Assembly (NCBI GenBank): GCA_948567375.1
Contig: OX419761.1
Location: 53,198,501-53,262,500 of the forward strand
Direction: 5' to 3'
Source: Lunularia cruciata
Taxonomy: Eukaryota; Streptophyta; Marchantiopsida; Lunulariales; Lunulariaceae
DNA length: 64,000 nt
Shown: positions 58,001-64,000 of the stretch, in pieces
Numbering within the stretch: position 1 is the first letter of the stretch
Layout of the letters: each line of letters begins with the position of its first letter
Position numbers and translations under genes: made by a program
The notes under the pieces: generated by a model
The model's input: the letters and a program-made list of their open reading frames with translations, nothing else
The model's database searches: none
What the model was told of the DNA's origin: nothing

Positions 58001-61000
58001 CTAAACGCTAAAAGGTAGCAGTCAGACTGTCATAGCAAGCCTGCACGAAAGCACTAACGACTTCATCAGGGCGTCACGAAGTGCTGAAGTAGCCCTCGTA
58101 CCGAGTTCCTATTCAAAAGCTCATGAGTGCCGAGGCATATAGCTCACTTGTGAAAAATCATATTGAGTCAATGAGATGGAACCCGTTCGTTAGAACACGG
58201 TCTATACCCACGTAAGACTGGACAAGACATGACATAGCGGACAAGGTATGAGAAAGTATATCCCTCATAGCTGTTATACACACAAAGTGGTGAGTGAAAT
58301 CTCTTGATAGCTCAAACATACATAGGAGTTACTTCTACCAAGCTTTAAACATGCATACGAGGATCAGTGTTTCCGACAGTAACGTCGATGAGTAGTGAGG
58401 CCTACTGTAGGTTGTGTACATTCAAGTATGTGAACCTGCAGACGAGGTTAAGTTGGAGAAAGTGTTACGTCGAGGATCAATGGCTTGTGCAGAATATATG
58501 AAAGGATTGTCCTAGAGCAAAGTCTCTACTGGGAATTCTTTAGCAGGATAACCACTCAGGTTCTTTGCTCAGAAACGCCTCATATGAGTCTTCGCTTGTG
58601 AAGCTGCCAGCGATGTACCAACCCTAGTTGTAAGAAAGTTGATAATAGAAAAGTTCAGGTTCTTACCAAGAATGCCACTAGCAGCAGCTGGATCAGGCAT
58701 CAAAGCACTCAGGCAGCGCACCATAGCCGTACCATGCATGACTGTGAGAATAATCACACCGTAGAAAACCCAAAAATGCCACCCTCCTTCACTGACCGCT
58801 AAGTTGGTGAGAAAATAGACTATGAGTGTCCAAGCTGTTGCCTGTTGCACAAAAGATATTACCCTTAGGTAAGAAAAAAAACGTTTTTGCTTCTGGTTTC
58901 ACGTCTAGATTCAGCTTCAGTAAACTGCCTCGTAATAAGACGTCATCGAGTTACTGGAAAGATAGTGAACAGGAACTAGCTTGTTTCTGAGGGCAGAACA
59001 AAGGCAGTTTCTTAGATTTACCTCGGCTAAAGAGAACGGTAGACTCCCAAAAACTTTCGCCGCTAGATATGATGATGGGCGGTAGAAATGAGCGCTTTGC
59101 TGTTTGTAATATATGCCTCGCTCTTGAAATAGAGATGGAAGTTGAGTTAAGCTAAATAGCGTCATGTCAAGAAGAGACACAAAGGTCACACCCCGGAACA
59201 GGGCCATATCCAATTGATCCGCACCTCTATCTACTCGGAGAAAGAGGAAACCTATGAGCAACCCGAGAATCAAAACCTGGCATCCACAGTCCAACATAAA
59301 TACGTAAACATCTTCACTTCTTCCAGATAGTGCTTTGGTGTATGACATAGAATAAATAATGAAACGTTGATATTTTCAACTACTACTCTAGTTGCAGGGC
59401 CCCGTCGTATAACCATGTTTCTCATCTGCTCCAAGATCTTTGTCTCTTTGTTGAATCTCAATCATAAGTTTCACATTTGTCTACCTCGCAGCTCTTTAAG
59501 CCGGTGTGGTCCTTACTTCTCATCAACGTGATGCTCTTTAAAACGGTAGATGATGCTAGTGAGCAGATTTACAAAGGGGTGAATCAATATAAGACCTGAA
59601 GAGCACGGATGAAAAGGCCAAGCTTGTTACGCCATGTCACTGTAAGCTCACGTTTCAATAACAATACAAATTCTGGCCACCAATCCTGTACGTAGCTTCG
59701 CTGAAACTGAGGTTCCTGGACTTTCGCCTCCCACTGCAAGTTGCCCCATAAGACCCGCCAACAGAAACATCAGACGAATAACGCAATACAGCACCTGAAC
59801 TTATGACTCAATGCCCATCTATATTTCAGCGTTCGACAACTACATACCATACTGCTTTGATCGAATAAAACTACGTTAAAAAATATATTCATGCACCCAG
59901 ATCCTTACACCTCCTTCGTAGACCAGCCTGCAGGTAACATTCACCCAGATTTGATTGTTCTGAAGTTAAATGAAGAACCGATCTTGTAAGGAAAAAGAAC
60001 TAATCTACTGCTCTGAATTTGTCATGGAAAATTCTTACATCCCGATGAGGTCGCTCGAACTGCAATCTAACCGTCTCTTCAGGTTCGTCAATCAAATTAT
60101 CCAGCTTAGATGGGTCGACTTTCACATACTCCATCATGCCTTTAATCCTTCCGGCAGCCACCAACTCGTCTCCTGGTTGTATTGCACCAGTATGATTCAT
60201 CGATGGTTCTACTAAGCTTCCTCGTTTCTCATCCAGACATGCTACTATAGTGGCCGAAGCTTCATCTCCTTTGTCAGTGCGCACAAAGTCCACTCCCAAA
60301 GGCTGGGAACCCTGCAATCAAAATATGCATAGAACGATTCACTTAAGGACAAAACGGCGTGCCTGTCTCTTTCCACGACATGAACTCTCCATCTACCTCC
60401 CTTCAAAGGTGATCGGATCAAATACTTGACCTTCCTGAACTTCAGACGTATGCCTTCAAGTTGGAGCCGGTTGTATTTTATGTGACAATACTAGCATTAC
60501 TTTATGTGTCCTTGTAGAACTTTTGGGTTCAACTCTTTTATTTCCCCAGAAAAAGCACTTCCAAGCACTTCAAAAACCGTTCTCTTGCACTCTAGTCTGT
60601 GATGTAAGCTCAGATCTTCCCATATATGTAGAGGTTCAATAGCAGATATTCATTAAAAGATTGTTGTTGCTATTGTCGTCACAGCTGATGCAAGAATAAT
60701 TGGAAAAAGTTTTGCAGAGGGAAGACAACGACTCAGAGCTTCACCTGCATCCAGTAATCTTGAAGTAATTCTGGGCTGTCAACGATTCGACAAATATCCT
60801 TGTAGCTGTCAGAGTTCTTATAAGCAGCCTCAAAGGCACTCAGATCTAGTCTAGGAAACCCTGGCCGTAGATACTGTAACCCATCTTCAGTTGTTACTTC
60901 CTCCAAAAACTCAGCAATACTCACATGCTTCGGCTTGATATACCTGACAAAAACGAAATCCGATGACCGCTTTGTAAGAAAACATGCGCTCTTCACTATC

Positions 61001-62716
61001 AATATTTCGGTACTAATGCCTGGCATACTGGTGTATCCTTGGTACCAAATAAAGCAGAGGCACGATGAAGGTCAAAATTGGGTTCACAGTTCTAAAAGCG
61101 ACAGCGATAGTGAGTCTTGAACGGTACCCAAGATTTTCAAAATACGGTAAAGCATCCTGCCGAGGTCCCTGATATACAACGAAGCCATGGTTGAGAAGAA
61201 TAATCCTGTCGAAAAGTTCAACCACCTCGGGGGAAGGTTGGACTAAAGTAGCAATTACAGATGTTTCACGAACTCTCGTAAATACTCGAATAGCAGTGAC
61301 CAAATCAAAGGCCAGCCCGTCGTCAATTCCACTGTTAAGATGGTCATATATATATACAGCATAAGTTCCCGCCATCATTTCAGCGACAGACACCCGGTGT
61401 ACTTCATTTGCTGTAAGTGTAGGCATCATAGCATTTCCAATACGTTTCTCAGCAACACGTTTGAGCCCCAGCATACTCAGGTTTGTATCCATCTTCGGGT
61501 CTTGACCAGCCTTCAACGCTTCCCCTATAATCTCTCGTAGCTCGCCTTCAATATTCTGTGGTTTCAAGATCTGGGTGCATTCACGAGCGAACGCCAGTGT
61601 CTCTCGGACAGTCAATGAGGCGTAATGGCTATCCTGTGGTTCAAGCACTGTAACAAGACGCTGGTGATTGATACTGTTAACATCTTTGCCATTGTACGTG
61701 ATAGACCCTTCAACAATATTTCCTCTCAAGGAACCCCGACCCGCTAGAAGCGTGGGGAAAATATTCTTCCCCGATCCGGGCGGCCCTGTAGAGTTTACAG
61801 ATAAATGTTAGTACTGAGAGAAAGCTTCTGCTTAACGCAAATGTGATGTCCTTGATCAAAGGACACATACACTACGCTGACTGTCATTGTGTAAAATACT
61901 CTGCAATCAGAGTGTACAGCCGAAACCTAGGCGTCATTAATTAACGCACCAGCTCAACTACTTCCTCAAAGGCTCTAATGTGAGAAGGAAATTGGTCTAA
62001 GAACTAGTAGCAACCTATTAACTAGGTGGTATTTTACTGTGTTTCTGCAAATAAGCGGCCGAGTATCTAAGGGCTAAAATCAGCAGTGTGAAATATACAA
62101 GCAGAAAGTTGGAATTCCTCTTGCGATCATGAGGTATCCACTCACCTAATACAAGTGTTAAAGTTCCCGGCATGACGTACCCTGTAACATTCTTCACCAA
62201 TTGGACCTTCTGTAGGTTACTTTTCTTGAAGGGTCCTTTTGCGCATTCTACAACCTGCAGTCAAGAGTCAATTTCGGTATGTAACGTAACCGCAGAATGC
62301 GCGAAATAACAGGATGCTTCCTACTCTCTGCGTGAGGTGTTGAAGGAGGAATTGCCCTCGAGTAGTCTTTGTTAGAGGGGGCTTGTGAAGCTCCATGAAG
62401 AGTTTGGAGGATCCGCTGTGGCTAATGAGCGGTCTCTGGCGTTAGTCTCTTGACCTCATGTCTTCGTCCGTGTGTTGTCCATCTGTTTCTATACGATCCG
62501 TTAACCGGTAATTGAGCAAACAATGCATAGCAGGATACAGTGAGAAGTTTTGGGATTACGAGCTGAAATGTATCTGCTGTGAGATTAAACAGAAATTTGT
62601 TGAGTGCGACATTCTAAAAGTATTTAGAGATCTTTGTTCACCTTTGTGTGGATTGACTCGTACCCCGGATCAATCTCGACTGATGCGGTGACGTTCACAT
62701 TCTTGAACTTGATAAC
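53338..62716 (-). CDS. Full-size ABCG (PDR-type) transporter with PDZ-like insert
   Basis: A membrane ATP-binding-cassette exporter gene of 16 placeable exons: 62716-62642, 62254-62146, 61785-61128, 60943-60745, 60311-60039, 59733-59596, 59276-59022, 58841-58667, 57423-57041, 56522-56270, 56141-55930, 55786-55589, 55404-55255, 55089-54535, 54217-54044, 53766-53338. All junctions are GT..AG with matching phases and no stop, giving about 1411 residues ending RANKKNRL. Order: NBD1 (about 45-340), PDZ-like segment (348-438), TMD1, NBD2 (about 760-1025), TMD2, with NBD before TMD as in ABCG. The PDR family has about 1400 residues. No start Met was found; an exon may be missing near 62.4 kb. The Walker A of NBD2 is canonical, but other ATPase motifs deviate. 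The substrate is unknown. TMD wording (YYKQQSAHFYRPSSYLAA) resembles algal/oomycete-like ABCGs rather than typical seed-plant PDRs (recollection only). Confidence 0.85.
55255..56522 (-). other. NBD2 exons of the ABCG gene
   Basis: Four exons (56522-56270, 56141-55930, 55786-55589, 55404-55255). Walker A is GSIGAGKTT (56289-56315, canonical). The Q-loop lies in VVGYVDQLEAFSLYMTVREV. The signature is LTYSE (55706-55720) instead of LSxEQ. Walker B SILFLDEP keeps Asp and Glu. The switch reads VATPS (55354-55368) where IHQPS is expected, so the His is Ala. The donor of the last exon lies at EFVK|GTCTTC, and the frame continues as AYFEAIPG at 55089. Confidence 0.82.
57041..59733 (-). other. TMD1 exons of the ABCG gene
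   Basis: Exon 59733-59596 holds the connecting helix and first membrane entry (WWPEFVLLLKRELTVTWRNK). Exon 59276-59022 has VLILGLLIGFLFLRV and FVSLLDMTLFSLTQL. Exon 58841-58667 has TLIVYFLTNLAV and WVFYGVIILTVMHGTAMV. Exon 57423-57041 has LVAIFILFAGYLVPRGIVP, then a loop with two Cys and AAATIIGWILLWTFINYLAL. This gives six hydrophobic segments, the ABCG count for one half. Confidence 0.82.
57530..57965. repeat. Intronic copy of the CCGTTC/GAACGG repeat family
   Basis: Lies in the transporter intron between 58667 and 57423. It starts GAGCAGAAGCCGTTGGCCGA and ends near GGGCTGGAGCGAAGTGTG. Both ends match the copy at 62897-63180, and the middle matches in part (CTAAGCAAGTA..TACA). No coding sequence is evident. 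Confidence 0.72.
60039..60311 (-). other. PDZ-like exon between NBD1 and TMD1
   Basis: A phase 0-0 exon of exactly 91 codons. It reads PLGVDFVRTD (equivalent to the carboxylate-binding G-L-G-F strand), TIVACLDEKRGS, then GAIQPGDELVAAGRI (the G-x-x-x-GD-x-[IL] core of PDZ domains), KLDNLIDEPEE (helix B) and TVRLQFERP (last strand). It would lie in the cytoplasm, between the first nucleotide domain and the first membrane domain. As a symmetrical exon it could be skipped without shifting frame. Confidence 0.6.
61128..61785 (-). other. NBD1 exon of the ABCG gene
   Basis: Joined to the previous exon it gives Walker A GPPGSGKN (Asn where Ser/Thr binds Mg), a Q-loop in VLEPQDSHYASLTVRET, and a signature region LTANEVHRVSVAEMMAG (61391-61414 for the core) where ISGGE/VSGGQ is normal. 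The Walker B segment is AVYIYDH with His in place of the catalytic Glu (about 61340-61354), followed by SGIDDGLAFDLV as D-loop. The switch region LVQPSPEVVELFDRI is normal for PDR NBD1. The first ATP half-site is therefore probably weak or dead. Confidence 0.85.
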
Positions 62717-62896
62717 CTGCAGAAGCATCAAGAATTGAAAACGGGAATGGATAAGTCACAAGTTCTCATTTCACCAATGAAACCAATCGTTCTACCATTC
62801 ATGTGCATGAAAATATCATAATCTTCTCCTATTTCACCCAGCTTTAAAAGTTGAGAAAATTTATGTGATTCAGCTGAACTGGAACAGTATATGAGT
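62717..62896. other. Region upstream of the first placed ABCG exon
   Basis: This must hold the missing 5' end of the transporter or an intron. The minus strand has an open frame (GEIGEDYDIFMHMNG) without recognisable domain. No confident start codon or promoter. Confidence 0.35.
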
Positions 62897-63180
62897 AGTG
62901 AGAGCAGAAGCCGTTCGAAGAACGGGGGATCCAAACCCACTTAGGACCGGACAGATGCATATGCAAGCAAGAACCGATGCAAACCGAGGGCATGCTAATC
63001 TAAGCAAGTATATACAAGCAAGTCCAAGCAAATAGGAATTGACAAAAACCACAGAAGCGAAGACTGATACATTCCATGAAGATGTAGTTAAAAGCAAACG
63101 AGAACCATCGAACAAATAGCAAACATAGTGTTAGTGGGTGATAGATGGGCTGGAGCGAAGTGTGCAAGGACTGGATATTA
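62897..63180. repeat. Copy of the CCGTTC/GAACGG repeat family (long form)
   Basis: Begins GAGAGCAGAAGCCGTTCGAAGA with the hairpin CCGTTC-gaa-GAACGG followed by GGGGATCC, and ends near GGGCTGGAGCGAAGTGTGCA. About 285 bp; the same two ends are seen in the intronic copy at 57530-57965. Confidence 0.75.
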
Positions 63181-63183
63181 GGA

Positions 63184-63360
63184 GATGAGAGCAGAAGCCG
63201 TTTGAAGAACGGGAGATCCAGAACTCATTAAATGCATATGAAGTGCAAGGAATGTAAACATGATATTGAGAAATGACGCAGAAGCCGTTCGAGGAACGGG
63301 AGATCCAGAACTCATTGAATGCAAATGAGATGCATGATATGTAATGTATAGAAAAAAAGT
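63184..63360. repeat. Two tandem short copies of the same repeat
   Basis: At 63184 and 63272 two units of about 88 bp lie head to tail. Both carry GCAGAAGCCGTTYGARGAACGG, then GAGATCCAGAACTCATT.AATGCA.ATGA. The short form lacks the GGGCTGGAGCGAAGTG end. Confidence 0.78.
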
Positions 63361-63671
63361 GTGCAAGACGAAATTAGTATAAAACCGGTAAAGGAGATGA
63401 AATGGAAACAACTGATCGAATGTAAGCACAAGTAAACGCCATAATTAAAAGAGTAACACTTGTATACCAATAGCATGCATCAAATAAACGGTAATAGATA
63501 AACAGCGAAAGTAGAGAAAACAAAGCTCAACGGGGAAACGACGATCTAACGAGCTAGACGAGAAAGATTAAGTTAATCTGAAGTCGGGAATCGTGTAGAA
63601 GCCCTGAAATTGACAGTCGAGTCAGGCAGACCGAGAGTATGAAATCGCAATGAAATGTAAACATGATATTT

Positions 63672-63770
63672 AGGACATGAGAGCAGAAGTCGTTGGAAGA
63701 ACGGGGGATCCAGAATTCAATAAGTGCATATGAAGTGCGGATGAAATGTAAAGATTATATGTGCAAATGG
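63672..63770. repeat. Another short copy of the same repeat
   Basis: GAGAGCAGAAGTCGTTGGAAGA..GGGGATCCAGAATTCAATAAGTGCATATGAAGTGC, matching the unit at 63184 with a few changes. The following 100 bp (AAACCGTAAATGAGATTAAG) also resemble 63381-63405, so the repeating period extends to roughly 490 bp. Confidence 0.72.
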
Positions 63771-64000
63771 AGATGAGTATTAAAACCGTAAATGAGATTA
63801 AGTGAATAAAGCAAATCGAATGTAAACTGAAGTAAAAGCATAACAGCAACATATCGAGAGCAACCCATGTATAGAACTAGTAAGCATCGTGTAATCGGTA
63901 ACAGCTGAGCAACGCATGTCGAGAAATATTATCGGGTAATCGACTACCTACAAGCAAAACGTGACCGATTACTTGACCATGAAACAGGCAAACATCGAGC
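63771..64000. other. End of window
   Basis: No coding sequence recognised. Parts resemble 63370-63480 (TAAAACCG..GAGAT.AA), so this is probably more of the same tandem repeat field. Confidence 0.4.

Noticed and set aside
62340-62440. A possible extra exon (ILQTLHGASQAPSNKD) between the first two placed ABCG exons.
   Set aside because: The acceptor is plausible but the donor phase does not fit the next exon, so it was left out of the gene model.

Overview
This window looks like nuclear DNA of a land plant: spliced genes with GT..AG introns, chromovirus (Ty3/gypsy) and Ty1/copia retrotransposons primed by initiator-Met tRNA, a hAT relic and a LINE. The only solid host gene is a full-size ABCG transporter of an unusual type, which together with the LINE style makes a seed-free plant (moss, liverwort, lycophyte or fern) my best guess. 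The species cannot be fixed from the sequence alone.

Layout. 1-3.5 kb: no recognisable gene, only weak ORFs and simple repeats. 3.5-18.8 kb: a hAT-like transposase relic (minus strand) cut in two at 4970/17375 by a minus-strand gypsy chromovirus (element A, 4971-17374). Element A carries a solo LTR of its own family (7176-7610) and has a Ty1/copia element (plus strand, 10666-17068) inside its 5' LTR. 20.45-21.3 kb: the 3' end of a LINE on the minus strand. About 22.65-51.24 kb: one plus-strand LINE of the same family, broken into four segments by (i) gypsy B1 (23222-33548), itself split by sister element B2 (25014-30572), (ii) an unidentified insert of about 2.2 kb (33.70-35.88 kb), and (iii) minus-strand gypsy C (36933-50010), itself split by relative D (39990-46624). 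Target-site duplications (GCCTC for B1, TGGCT for the copia element, near matches for A, C, D and the solo LTR) and the resumption of each interrupted reading frame on the far side establish this order. All transposon coding regions carry stops or frameshifts.

51.24-53.3 kb: gene-free, with a striking near-perfect inverted repeat at 51.59-51.87 kb. 53.34-62.72 kb: an ABCG/PDR-type transporter on the minus strand. Sixteen exons can be placed with consistent phases and no stop, giving about 1411 residues; the N-terminal start was not found. It has two NBD-TMD halves, a PDZ-like exon between NBD1 and TMD1, and departures from consensus in the ATPase motifs of both halves. 62.9-64 kb: several copies of a repeat family carrying a small CCGTTC-GAACGG hairpin, which also occurs in a transporter intron.

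The transposon part is a record of successive insertions rather than a set of cooperating genes. The most interesting items are the odd ABC transporter, arrays of heat-shock-element-like sites in the gypsy A/B LTRs, and the foldback at 51.6 kb.
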